Shown here: one piece after another, positions 1-9,049 of the stretch
How positions within the stretch are numbered: the first letter of the stretch is position 1
Layout: each line of letters starts with the position of its first letter
NCBI GenBank assembly: GCA_032622095.1
Contig: CP136061.1
Span: 49,605,797 to 49,669,796 of the forward strand
Direction of reading: 5' to 3'
DNA length: 64,000 nucleotides
DNA from: Siphonodentalium dalli
Lineage: Eukaryota; Mollusca; Scaphopoda; Gadilida; Siphonodentaliidae
The notes under the pieces: generated by a model
Told to the model about the DNA's origin: nothing
Seen by the model: only the letters and a program-made list of their open reading frames with translations
The model's database searches: none
Translations under genes and position numbers: made by a program

Positions 1-573
1 ACCGACTGGTGAACAATCTAAAATCAAATATCCAAATTTCTCTGATGTTGCATCTCTATATGCCTCGATAATAAATTTACCTTTTCCTAAAAATGCTTGG
101 CGCGCCAAACATTGTAATTGAGTTACATCACGTGGATTTTTCATAAATACATTTATATGGGTGTTCAAATTTATAGTTCTTCCATGGCGACCCTTGTTGA
201 ATTGGTTTTGATTCAAATAAATAATCGACAGGTTGCGATGATGCATTCCTTTAGTGAACAGACACTCCATTTCTTTTGATGACGTCACAGCTTCCATTAC
301 ATCATCTAGTATAACTACGTTACATATAACGGGATCTGAGATATCTCCTAATTCCTTTTCAGTAGGAATACCATCATGAAATCTAACAAATGGTAGTTTT
401 CTCGCCATTTCATCGTATATAGGTTGGTATATTCCATAGCAATACAAAATATGTTCCGGTGGCTTAATAAACATTTTATCTTTATTTTGTAATAAGCGAT
501 ATAGCCAAGTTGTCTTTCCTGAACAGGTCGCCCCAGTAATAGAAATAGACGTGTTGCTCTCGAAAGGATACAT
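1..573 (-). CDS. A32-like DNA-packaging ATPase, 5' part (runs off window)
   Basis: P-loop ATPase of the FtsK/HerA-A32 type, which drives genome packaging into capsids in Maverick, adintovirus and related dsDNA elements. The frame is open from an ATG at 573 to base 1, giving 191 visible residues. Walker A is GATCSGKT at residues 14-21. Walker B is VVILDD at 86-91. The polar NQNQF at 121-125 fits the sensor strand that follows, and HHRNLSIIYL and NPRD segments are typical of this group. The start is the first ATG after a TATA box at 606-614. No stop or frameshift is seen in the visible part, so it may be intact. Only the missing 3' part prevents a full assessment. Confidence 0.82.
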   Translation of the reverse strand, partial: MYPFESNTSISITGATCSGKTTWLYRLLQNKDKMFIKPPEHILYCYGIYQPIYDEMARKLPFVRFHDGIPTEKELGDISDPVICNVVILDDVMEAVTSSKEMECLFTKGMHHRNLSIIYLNQNQFNKGRHGRTINLNTHINVFMKNPRDVTQLQCLARQAFLGKGKFIIEAYRDATSEKFGYLILDCSPVG

Positions 574-605
574 ATTGTAATAACTTCTCACATATCGCGA
601 CTATA

Positions 606-614
606 CTATATATA
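606..614 (-). promoter_or_regulatory. TATA-like box of the ATPase gene
   Basis: On the minus strand the sequence reads TATATATAG, 33-41 bp upstream of the ATPase ATG at 573. It resembles the boxes before the other three ORFs of the same segment. Function is inferred from position and repetition. Confidence 0.5.
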
Positions 615-786
615 CAGGGGGGGATAAAGTCTACCTCTGCGGCGGAAACCACGTGATATGTAGCGCCCATAGGTTAGATTCGGTCGAGCTGGGAGTCCTA
701 ACCTGAGGCATTATGGAGTATAACTAATATTAATTGGATATTTAGGGGTTCAAAAGAACCCCAGTGTTTTGGAATTTCGCTGAATA

Positions 787-1051
787 TTAATCATCAACTT
801 CCGCTTCATATCCACTATCATAGTATAGGGATTCAATCACTTGAATATCCCAATCTATTTCCAATTCTATTTCACTTTCTGAATCGGATGATGAAGCGGA
901 AGATAACTCATAATATTCGGCATCCATCCCCCCCGTCGAATTCAAGCCAGAAATCTGAATTGGATTCATCTTCTGACAAGCAATCTGACTCACTCTCTGA
1001 GCTAAGATATAGTAATCTTACGCATTCTAACGCTGTTTTTTGAAAGTTCAT
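787..1051 (-). pseudogene. Short acidic ORF of the virus-like segment, frame broken
   Basis: A Ser/Glu/Asp-rich coding stretch of unknown function. A first frame starts at an ATG at 1051, just below a TATA box, contains SSESESD and SEDESNSDFW, and stops at 908. A second frame, with no ATG before residue 9 of the open stretch, carries the C-terminal acidic part (SSASSSDSESEIELEIDWD) and stops at 787. The acidic composition passes from one frame to the other around a run of seven G (minus strand) at 928-934, so a one-base slip in that run is the simplest explanation. A programmed frameshift or two overlapping ORFs are alternatives. Acidic tails of this kind occur in transactivators and histone mimics, but nothing here identifies the protein. 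Confidence 0.4.
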
Positions 1052-1087
1052 AATGAGATGAATGTGCCCTAAAGATGTTTCGGAATT

Positions 1088-1097
1088 CTTATATATG
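1088..1097 (-). promoter_or_regulatory. TATA-like box of the acidic ORF
   Basis: Minus strand CATATATAAG followed by AATT, 37-46 bp upstream of the ATG at 1051. The same TATATAAGAATT core recurs before the NADAR gene at 3642-3656. Confidence 0.45.
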
Positions 1098-1179
1098 GCA
1101 TGTCACGTGATACTTTCATTCAATTTGCATCGTGAGAATTTATATGTTCTGGTTAAACCGATCTGATAGCCATCTTGTT

Positions 1180-1375
1180 TGATAGACCTCCCGCCAGTTA
1201 AATCGTTGTGCACATCTCACTCGAATCATATTTTTCAATAAAGTAGTCATTTGTTATATATATAGTTGTTTGATAAATCATTGACCCGATCATACTCGAA
1301 ACATTAATGCAATGACCCTATCCACTTGTATACTCTATCAATTACAACCCGTTCAATACATTCAAATTCTGTTCT
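1180..1375. repeat. Intergenic copy of sequence found upstream of NADAR
   Basis: This stretch shares ordered blocks with 3720-3845. They include AGACCTCCCGC, a TGACCCGATC / CTCGAAACA block and GTATACTCTATCAATTACAA. The order is the same and the copies lie about 2.5 kb apart in direct orientation. The blocks also occur within the NADAR 5' coding end at 3535-3585, so this looks like a decayed duplication of gene-start sequence or a reused intergenic module. Confidence 0.6.
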
Positions 1376-1628
1376 CACCCGAAACATACTATTCAATTCC
1401 CGTCATCAATGACGTGATTGTTTCCACTTTCACTCTCGGCTAATTCTATCACTAAATCGGAATCTGCCGAGAATTCCTTAAACATATACCACTGCGCATG
1501 CGTGAAATTCTGTCATTTCACCACATACCGGATCTCGACTGTGTTGTTGGGTCATCTTAATATATAATACGGGCCGCACTCACGATATTAGCGGGCGAAC
1601 TAATATGAATCGATGTGCGTGACATTAA

Positions 1629-1935
1629 AGGTACTCAGATTCCCCATATTCCAACAACCTTCGTTTCAACATTATGTATAACCCTACCAATCAATGCTCA
1701 GAGCGATCAGATATCAATTTTGTTTTAAGTTAGTGGCCCAGAAACACGCCGTCAAAAAATGCGTTATTAATACACTTCATTTTAGAGTTATCCATCTTCG
1801 TCTGTTTGAATAAGTGTTTCTAGCTATAAGTACGCAAACCTGAAATTGAAAATCTAATAACTCTGAGCTTTGATGGATAGGTTCCTCGACTCGAATCAAA
1901 TATTTGTTGCGATCATGAATTCGGATTGAGTACCT
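1629..1935. mobile_element. TTAA-flanked MITE (AGGTACTC family), copy 1
   Basis: A 307-bp element begins AGGTACTCAGATTC and ends GGATTGAGTACCT, with TTAA on both sides (1625-1628 and 1936-1939). The inside includes TAGAGTTATCCATCTTC and GGTTCCTCGACTCGAATC, both shared with copies near 28.5, 54.2 and 55.9 kb. TTAA duplication plus inverted ends suggests piggyBac-type mobilisation. It lies between the acidic ORF and the PC4-like gene, so it inserted into the virus-like segment after that segment joined the host genome. Confidence 0.7.
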
Positions 1936-2053
1936 TTAATGGATACTCGAGAAGTATAGAATTACTAAACAACTATGTGTAAACCTGAATTTATTGTGAG
2001 ATATCCCTCTTATATATATATATATGAACAAATATAGGTGGATTATAGTCATA

Positions 2054-2794
2054 TTAGAATAAACCATTAATTTCCTCTCGTGTTAATGAATTGTCATCGA
2101 ATTCCTTCTCGCTTAAATCCATTCCTATTTTTTCTGATTCTACTTTCGCTAGTTCATATACTCTGTCTTTATCAAAGTTCTGTATAGCTTCATCCATATA
2201 TTTCTTTTCAGGACTCAAACATACATCATGGTCTCTTTGTGATCCGCAATTGTTTAAACATCCAAAACAGTCTTTTCTCATATCTTCATCTGCTTGATTA
2301 GTAATTGTTCTGATGTATGCGTTTTTCACGATATCTCGCATATCCCATTGGGAACATAACTCTCCTGATAAATGTTTAGCTTCTTCGTATTCGACGTGTG
2401 CATTTATATCATTCATTTGCTTCTTCAACTCGTCGTATTGACGAACATTTAACTGAATTCCATAAGGCGAATATGTGAGTTCATTTTCCTTGTTGTAATA
2501 TAGCTTTCGGAAGTCAATTATCACTCCATATTCATTCCTCGTCACGTATATATAGTTCATACGTCCTAGGTGAATAGCACATTCTTGAACACTATCCAAA
2601 ATTTCTTGTGCTCTGACCGAAATATTATTGTCTATTTCTCTCAGCTTGCTCTTCAACACGTTGAATTCATCAACATCCAATGCTATCCCAGTTTTTGTCC
2701 GCGTTAAATTCTGTGTAAACTGTCTAACATGAATTTTAGATTTATTGTTGAACTCGCCAACTTCAACGAATATATCCTGTCCCAGATGAAACAT
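2054..2794 (-). CDS. Protein with two PC4-like ssDNA-binding domains and a Cys/His cluster
   Basis: A 246-residue protein from the first true ATG at 2794; the open frame begins slightly further up at a TTG, which I do not take as the start. Residues 2-56 match the PC4/p15 pattern: FHLGQDIFVEVGEF, a basic strand, then GIALDVDEFNVLK. Residues 72-130 repeat the pattern (IHLGRMNYIYV, then GIQLNVRQYDELKKQ). PC4 domains bind single-stranded DNA and act in transcription and replication. Residues 176-192 form a CxxCxxxC / HxxC cluster that could bind zinc. The gene lies downstream of NADAR on the same strand, with its own TATA box. A role in transcription or replication of the element is inferred. 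No break is seen. Confidence 0.65.
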   Translation of the reverse strand: MFHLGQDIFVEVGEFNNKSKIHVRQFTQNLTRTKTGIALDVDEFNVLKSKLREIDNNISVRAQEILDSVQECAIHLGRMNYIYVTRNEYGVIIDFRKLYYNKENELTYSPYGIQLNVRQYDELKKQMNDINAHVEYEEAKHLSGELCSQWDMRDIVKNAYIRTITNQADEDMRKDCFGCLNNCGSQRDHDVCLSPEKKYMDEAIQNFDKDRVYELAKVESEKIGMDLSEKEFDDNSLTREEINGLF

Positions 2795-2845
2795 CTTTCT
2801 GCAATAAGGTATCAATGTGAACTGATTTTTTTAATTTTTCAATAA

Positions 2846-2854
2846 CTTATATAG
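2846..2854 (-). promoter_or_regulatory. TATA-like box of the PC4-like gene
   Basis: Minus strand CTATATAAG, about 55 bp upstream of the ATG at 2794. A start of transcription about 30 bp below it would leave a short leader before the ATG. Confidence 0.5.
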
Positions 2855-2875
2855 CCATCTCAAAAAACCGGTTTA

Positions 2876-3030
2876 GATTTTGTTCCACGCCCCTTACTAT
2901 TAAATTCGTCACGATACTTAATATAGTTTGCTCTTACCTCGATTTGATTATGTGGTATCTGATTTTGTTCCACGCCCCTTTACCGTCACTATACTTAATA
3001 TAATTTGCTCTTACTTTGATTTGATTATGT
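2876..3030 (-). repeat. Tandem duplication of the NADAR gene 3' end
   Basis: A block of about 75-80 bp occurs twice in tandem: 2876-2955 and 2957-3030. Shared parts include GATTTTGTTCCACGCCCCTT and ATACTTAATATARTTTGCTC. The upper copy contains the last codons and stop of NADAR. The lower copy keeps a diverged version of the same end (RYHIIKSR then stop). Confidence 0.75.
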
Positions 3031-3589
3031 CGTATCTGATTTCTGTTAGAACACGTCCCATCATGTTCTCACCGCGCCAATTTTTCGGATTCATAGCCGA
3101 CTCATTATCAGACGACATACCAATTCCCCATGTAAGATCAAATATACTTGATTCACCGAGCTGTTTTGGATATGATTTAATCAACGCATTCTTTAAATCT
3201 TCATTCTGTTTGAATTTCTCTATATTTCCTGTTTTTATTATATCAACAGCTACATTCATCCATATTTTTCTATTGAAATTTTTAACTATTTTCCCAATTC
3301 GTTTTTGCATGTTAGCCTCAGTTTTAGTCATAATATAAGAAGCTCTTTCTATATCACCGAAATATATAGCTTTTTGTTGTTGGTAATACTGTTCTACACA
3401 ATTATACCATATTCCACATATTTCAAATTCGCATGGATAAAAATTTGACAATTTGTTTCCTTCGCCGTAAAACAACTCCACTCCTCGATCTCCCATTGCG
3501 TTCGCACAAAGCAAATTCTTATACTCGATGTCACCCGAAACATTTTCAATGACCCGATTCATTTGTTTTGTATACTCAATTACATCCAT
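3011..3589 (-). CDS. NADAR (YbiA-like) family N-glycosidase-fold protein
   Basis: A 192-residue protein from an ATG at 3589, complete and unbroken. Family signatures in order are GNKLSNFYPCEFE at 45-57, VEQYYQQQKA at 65-74, KFKQNEDLKNAL at 125-136, ELGES-like LGESSIFDLTWGIG at 144-157, and NWRGENMMGRVL at 170-181. NADAR/YbiA proteins are N-glycosidases; known members act on riboflavin-pathway intermediates, and some remove ADP-ribose from guanine in DNA. Which substrate applies here cannot be read from the sequence. It is the first gene of the visible minus-strand cluster. Its position in a virus-like segment suggests a nucleotide or ADP-ribose function useful to the element, which is inference. 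The residues before about 35 are not conserved in the family and may be element-specific. Confidence 0.85.
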   Translation of the reverse strand: MDVIEYTKQMNRVIENVSGDIEYKNLLCANAMGDRGVELFYGEGNKLSNFYPCEFEICGIWYNCVEQYYQQQKAIYFGDIERASYIMTKTEANMQKRIGKIVKNFNRKIWMNVAVDIIKTGNIEKFKQNEDLKNALIKSYPKQLGESSIFDLTWGIGMSSDNESAMNPKNWRGENMMGRVLTEIRYDIIKSK

Positions 3590-3596
3590 TTCTTAT

Positions 3597-3850
3597 CCCA
3601 TACAAGATACTATCTAATTCAGCTATGCGTTCGCACAAAGCAAATTCTTATATATCTGTCATTCAATTATAGATAAACCATTCGTCAATCACCCGATTCA
3701 TTTTTTGTATACTCTATCCATTGATAAATTAGACCTCCCGCTAGATAAATCACTGACCCGATCTCACTCGAAACAGTTTCAATGACCTGATTCATTCTTT
3801 GTATACTCTATCAATTACAACCCATTCAACACACTCATTAAATTCAATGA
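3597..3850. repeat. Decayed partial copies of the NADAR 5' end
   Basis: Upstream of NADAR the block GCGTTCGCACAAAGCAAATT, found in the gene at 3497-3516, recurs at 3627-3646. The block with GACCCGATTCATT followed by TTGTATACTC recurs two to three more times up to about 3850. The copies are out of frame and riddled with changes. They may be remains of repeated duplication of the gene start with its leader. Confidence 0.6.
3647..3656 (-). promoter_or_regulatory. TATA-like box upstream of NADAR
   Basis: Minus strand GATATATAAG followed by AATTTG, about 58-67 bp above the ATG at 3589. It has the same TATATAAGAATT core as the box before the acidic ORF. Confidence 0.45.
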
Positions 3851-4049
3851 CCCGATTAATTCTTCTATCTTTCCCTTTAAATACATTTCAATAGCATCCA
3901 TTTAAATTCAATTGTTGTCCCTTTAAACCCATTGTCTACCTTTAAATTTAAATACCCCCTTAACAACACAACATAGCAACGTGTTATGTAAACATTGGTT
4001 GAACGGTTGAACCTCGCTTGGGGGTGACACAGCTCAATATATACTACTT

Positions 4050-4144
4050 GGAGATGTAACGGTGAGGTAAGTATACATAACTTGTATGTAAAACCCTTCG
4101 GGTTTTACACAAGTTATGTCCACTTACCTCACCGTTACATCTCC
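4050..4144. repeat. 95-bp hairpin with TTC(G) loop
   Basis: Two arms of about 45 bp (4050-4096 and 4101-4144) are nearly exact reverse complements, starting GGAGATGTAACGGTGAGG and closing at AAAACCC-TTC-GGGTTTT. There are only a few mismatches and small bulges. It lies about 200 bp outside the last recognisable virus-like sequence. It could be a short foldback MITE or a structure linked to the end of the virus-like element. There is no direct evidence for either. Confidence 0.7.
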
Positions 4145-4570
4145 ATAAAAACAGTCCACATGACAGTTAATCCTTATATATATACACATGTGTAGGCCTA
4201 TCCATTTTAAGGGTTTGAACAAAATATAAAGCTGAGTTTATATTGATGAATTCTGTGATGAATTTTGCAATTAATTTTGACAAATTTGTTTACTGTTATA
4301 ACATAATTATATGCTCAGACACGATCAGTCGACAATGCTTGCATATAAGCATAATTATGAAATGATTACCATCTTCTGTTATTTGACTGCCAATACGTAT
4401 GGTATTGTAATATAGTTGCTTGTTCATTATTGGTTGCTTTGATATTCAATTTAGGATATAGCAGGATAGAGCAATGTAACTATAAAAGTAGCTTTTGGTA
4501 TTAAAGTCTCAACTTATTCCATATGCAACATAAAGCTAGAATATAAACATGACTAATATGAACTTTGTTC

Positions 4571-4638
4571 TTGAAACTAATTATAAATCATACTAACCTG
4601 GATCTTGAAACTAATTATAAATCATACTAACCTGGATC
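4571..4638 (+). repeat. 34-bp tandem duplication
   Basis: The unit starting TTGAAACTAATTATAAATCA and ending CTGGATC occurs twice in a row with no mismatch that I can see (4571-4604, 4605-4638). Confidence 0.8.
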
Positions 4639-4654
4639 AAACTGCACAGGTAAT

Positions 4655-4939
4655 CTATGCAACTCTCTTCATGCGAATTTTCTCAGAGTCACATATCTTA
4701 ACTGGCCAGTCTGATCCAGGATGCTTGTTCTTATAATGGGTTTCCATGTGATACGTCCAGTAAACCACATTGCACAGGGGGCACGTACATGTATATGGAC
4801 GGTTTGTACAAGGTGACCATGGCTTGGATATCTCCGCTGGCTTTAAACTAAACTTTATACTCTGATAATAAGTTAATAATACTACCAATTCTTCACTAAC
4901 ATTGGTATATGTCAATCTGCACACCAACATGACATACAT
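4655..4939 (-). pseudogene. C2H2 zinc-finger ORF fragment
   Basis: A 94-residue frame from an ATG at 4939. It contains CPLCNVVYWTYHMETHYKNK-H, a C-x2-C-x12-H-x4-H zinc finger, in the middle of the C-terminal half, followed by a basic tail. The N-terminal half is low in recognisable features. No second finger or neighbouring exon is found. It could be one exon of a host gene, a transposon-encoded DNA-binding segment or a relic. I cannot decide among these. Confidence 0.35.
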
Positions 4940-5369
4940 AAATGTATTTATTTAGACTGTGAGCTGCTGTGAGTGTGACTTTCCTTGGGTCCCATCATAC
5001 CCATGTGCAGATATATATCACAGAAATAGGGGAGATGCAATTTGTTCTACCCTTATTACTGCAGTATTACTATTGGACCTTGGGTCTAAAACATCTTATA
5101 CTATTGTTATATAAAAGAATATGGAGTTATTGAGGATATCAGGACATGTATTACCTCATAATTATTATGTTTTATGGCATTATGCCCAATGTTTTTAAGT
5201 GCATGCATTCAGCATTTCCACATTTTATACTAATAGAATTATCTCCCTTTAGAGCAGTTTAGAGGTTTAATATGATCATGTACGTAAACGTAATTTGCGC
5301 CCGCTTGTTACTGTTCATGGGATTATCGGATGAATTGTTATCTTTATAGAAGGATTTTATGATAAACCC

Positions 5370-6142
5370 TAAGGGTGGATACACACATGCATGTAATCTC
5401 TGTAATTATCGTGTATTTGGCGTTTTACATGGATCATACAGACGATGTAATATGTGTCCACTGATAACCCAATCATTGCCTACGTCTTGAACGCACTGAG
5501 TTCTAGTTCCAATTAAGTCGGAATGTAGATAAGCCCTCATCTTGGACCGAGTCGCCAGGCCACTTAAAATAATTGTTCGTGGGATAACCCATGTGGTAGA
5601 CTTTCTATAAATAATTACCAGTCCTCTCTTATTTATAGCAGTGGTGGATCAGTATTTCCCCGACGCATGCAGGGGCTATATATGACCCCGAAAGCTACCA
5701 AGCGGGGTGGCTAACTCTGAGCTATTTAAGTAAAACATATCATATTGTACCTTCTTGCCCAGATTATTCCGACCGATACATTCAACTAAGTCCCTTAGCG
5801 ATTTGAAGCTTTCGAGACCCCCCCCCCAAACAAGCATCATGGTTGAACATCAAGCCTGTATATGCCAGACGTATGGCTTCTGGTTGTGGTGCATTAATAC
5901 AATGCCAGATATAACACAGACTTGACTAATTTCCGCATCCGTAAGAGAAGACATGTTTTGGACTGGCCTTAAATGTACTGATAGAAGACAATTTGACTTC
6001 GCTTAGCACTGCTCACTTGTCTGGCCTGTTAACAATGAACCGCTCGCGCGCAGGTGAGTAATGTTGTCAATTATTGGTGTGGCCATGTAAAATACATGTA
6101 TTTTACATACATAAATTACATGCATGTTTGTATCCACCCCTA
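5370..6142. mobile_element. TA-flanked ~770-bp non-autonomous DNA element
   Basis: Inverted ends of about 60 bp: the left begins AGGGTGGATACACACATGCA after TA at 5370-5371, and the right reads TGCATGTTTGTATCCACCCC before TA at 6141-6142. Similarity continues inward through GTAAT and a TTTTACATGG block. TA target sites suggest the Tc1/mariner group. The inside (5430-6060) has no coding frame. It includes a C-run at 5819-5827 and no internal structure that I recognise. Confidence 0.6.
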
Positions 6143-7597
6143 ATTATAATGAGACACAAGAAAATGATATATACAATGTATTTAAATAATCACATATAAC
6201 GTAAATGTGGATATTTAGCCTGCCATGTAATACGAGTCTCAGCTGTCTGGCCATCGACGCAGTCCTGTCTGGAGTTTTGCGCGCCGGTGTAGGTAGTGAC
6301 GTCATGATGTACGTCTTGATGTCATGACGCCTTTACTGGTTTCCCAAGAAGCAATCTTAAAATGACTCTGCGATCTTTCAATCGGAACTTAAATTTTCCG
6401 TTTGTCGGCCTTGAACTTTGAGAATATTTCATCAATCTTTTAGGCGGAAATACCGTTGGAAATTTGAAGATAATATGTAAACGGCCAGCAAGGTCGCTAG
6501 ATTCCTCTTTCGGGGTAAATATTTTTTAATAATTTTAGGAAATATGTAAACAAAACTTTTTCATGCAATTTAACTTTTTTTGTTAACCAGAGCTTTTGTT
6601 CAATTTACATTCACTTTTTGAAAATATATTTGGCTTTAGGAGCATGATGTTCCTACATATGATGAAGTATAGCTAACAGTTGCAAGATCAAAGTTTTTTA
6701 TTTTTGCCCTGGAGCATTTTGCCCAATTACACATTTCGAGGTGGCATTAATTAATACAAAATGGCGACCGTTGCCAACAATAGAATTTTGGACTCCGCTG
6801 ACCCTGGCTGACCCTTCAGTATGAATAAATTATCCTATTTTAGGTGATTTCAATTTATTTTTAGATTGGGCCGAAAAAGTCGATTAGTATATATTTCATA
6901 TTCGCATACGTATACACTGGTCGCTTCGCTTCCGCGGTTTCGCCGCGGGAGAGCGGGCGCTATTAAAATGCTGGGAATAGCATTAAATAATAAGAAACGG
7001 AACAATTCTTTGCTAGGCTATGATTTGGTTTATATTTTATGTTTTATGTAAGATTTTGGGGGTTGGTCCCAAAAATTGGACGGAAAAAAAGAAAAAAATT
7101 GCAGGTAGAGGGGTGGTGGGTCCCCGAGAGGGGCAAAAACATTTTTTTCGCCCTATATATGTAAAAAATAATCCGCGACCCCCCCCCCCTGTTTAGAAAG
7201 GCATATATTAGTAATATTATTGAATAACAAAGCTGACTCAAAGCACCGTACAACTAATTTTGTCAGAAGACTGCTCTTTCGCTGCGATATTGTTAAGAGT
7301 GAAATTTGGCTTTGCTCTGGTATGCGCCCGTCTTCTATTCCCGACGCAAATAAAGGAAACATGAAATTGGAATACCACTATAATAATGGAATTAAGGATG
7401 TACCTGACCTGGTTATAATACGTTTTAGACTGTTACAAATGTCAAATATGGGCACAAATGGTCTTTAGTAAAAAATGTAAAAAAACGCGTCTTTTGCCTC
7501 GGACCACACACCCACCCCGACATACCTTCCTGCAAATGTTTTACTTACCTGAAATATAGCAAAATAAAGATAATTTCAAAACGTTCATAAAACAAAT
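6143..7597. other. No gene recognised
   Basis: Contains a palindromic CRE-like patch near 6297-6330 (TGACGTCATGATGTACGTC) and G/C homopolymers near 7105-7190. Open frames here are short and show no family features. Confidence 0.5.
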
Positions 7598-8013
7598 TGT
7601 TTTGTCCTTACACAATACAAACCGATTACGTTGGAAACGTCACTGACGACGTCAACAGCAACCGAACATGTCTTCACTAACCTATGACATATACATTACA
7701 TAAACACTAGTGTCTGCGATTAAATAAATCGAACTAGATTTCAGCATGCTACAAGCTGCAGTCATCGGAGCGTGTAATATACAGAACAATACATGTTTCT
7801 CTTTTTACCATCGCAGCACACAAAACTCGTGCAATAACGTTAAACAGTTCAAACACTTGTTTTGTTCTACCTATCTATCGGATATCGTGCTCATTATCGA
7901 TAACGAGCATCACACGAAGCTGTTTATTCCAAAATTTAATTACCCGACCCCTAATCCTTATAAACAGTATAGATTACCCGACCCCTAATCCTTATAAACA
8001 ATATAGACGAAGA
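7598..8013 (+). repeat. Direct repeat, copy 1 of 2
   Basis: About 400 bp matches 8376-8749 in order and orientation. Shared blocks include ACAAACCGATTACGTTGGAA, ATCGAACTAGATTTCA and TTTACCATCGCAGCACACA. The right end carries an extra local 36-bp tandem duplication starting ATTACCCGACCCCTAATCC (7938-8008), absent from copy 2. No coding frame is conserved between the copies, so this is probably a non-coding repeat unit. Confidence 0.75.
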
Positions 8014-8375
8014 GGTACTCGTTGTGAATATATGATAATAGCTGTACCTTTCTTCGACATCAACGAAAATGCGAGTGTCATGGCATGAAAAATTACGAAG
8101 AACAGGCACGTTGTCATTTTGTTTCACACATTTCATGCACTTCCAGATATCGCCCAACTACACGCTATTGCACACATAATACATTAATACAATTATAACT
8201 AACGCGCATAAATTAAGATAATAAAAGCAAGCATTTAACGGCGTGGTACTTGAAAGGTGACGTCATCAACAACATAAATATATATTTAGCACGCAGAGCA
8301 GTAGTTCCTGCAGGCAGTTTAGAATTTTTGGTGCAGATCGGGTCACTTGATTACGCGGTGTGAAAAAACCAAATG

Positions 8376-8749
8376 TGTTGTCCTTAGACAATACAAACCG
8401 ATTACGTTGGAAACGTCTTTGGCGACGTCAACTACAACATGACATGTCTTCACTAAACTATGACGTATTATTTGCATAAAAACTAGTTTGGATAATTAGA
8501 TAAGGCAATATCGAACTAGATTTCATCATGCTACAAGTTGCAATCAGTGGAATATGCAATAAACAGAACAACACAGGATTCTCATTTTACCATCGCAGCA
8601 CACAATAACTAGTGCAATAACGTTAAACTGTTCACACATATGTTGTTCTGCCTATGTTTTGGATATCGTGCTCCTTATCGACATCGAGGTGTTTTTTTCC
8701 AATATTGGATTACCCGACCCCTAATCCTTATAAACAGTATAGACGAAGC
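8376..8749 (+). repeat. Direct repeat, copy 2 of 2
   Basis: Diverged copy of 7598-8013, about 775 bp away, ending in the same CCCGACCCCTAATCCTTATA block as a single copy. The spacer 8014-8375 and the stretch 8750-9045 show no gene. Confidence 0.75.
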
Positions 8750-9049
8750 CTGTACATGAATCATTCCGAGTCGATTAAATTTAGTACGGCTACATGATAC
8801 CAAGTGTGTGCCTGGCACTCAAGCCAACACCATATTAAAGGCGCATGCCGGTTTGAAGCCGAAAATCATGCTTGCGGTTGCCACAATGCATTTCTGTTCT
8901 GATTAAAATATGTCGATGGATACCTTAAATACGTTCATGCAGACTCTATATGCCACAAAATGTCTTATTCAAGTCAAAGAGTGTGAGCTTCGTGACTCAA
9001 TTGCGATATTGTATGTCTATATATGTCATGCTACCCGCTCTATGCTTAA

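Larger units (their letters stand above)
1..3850 (-). mobile_element. Maverick/adintovirus-like endogenous virus segment, partial
   Basis: Four viral-type genes are packed on the minus strand: NADAR protein, double PC4-like protein, acidic ORF and A32-like packaging ATPase. Each has its own TATA-like box and none shows introns. The ATPase family is the DNA-packaging motor of Polinton/Maverick and adintovirus-like dsDNA elements, and this is the main basis for the assignment. The segment runs off the window start, where protease, capsid, polymerase or integrase genes would be expected if it is complete. The right boundary is uncertain: duplicated scraps of the NADAR 5' region end near 3850 and a 95-bp hairpin follows at 4050-4144. 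No integrase, polymerase or capsid gene is visible here, so assignment to a named group is inference. Confidence 0.65.

Noticed and set aside
482-670. 62-codon minus frame over the ATPase start
   Set aside because: It is in another frame of the clearly coding ATPase and crosses its promoter.
5640-5720. tRNA-like stretch (GCTACCAAGCGGGGTGGCTAA)
   Set aside because: No cloverleaf with proper A and B boxes could be drawn.
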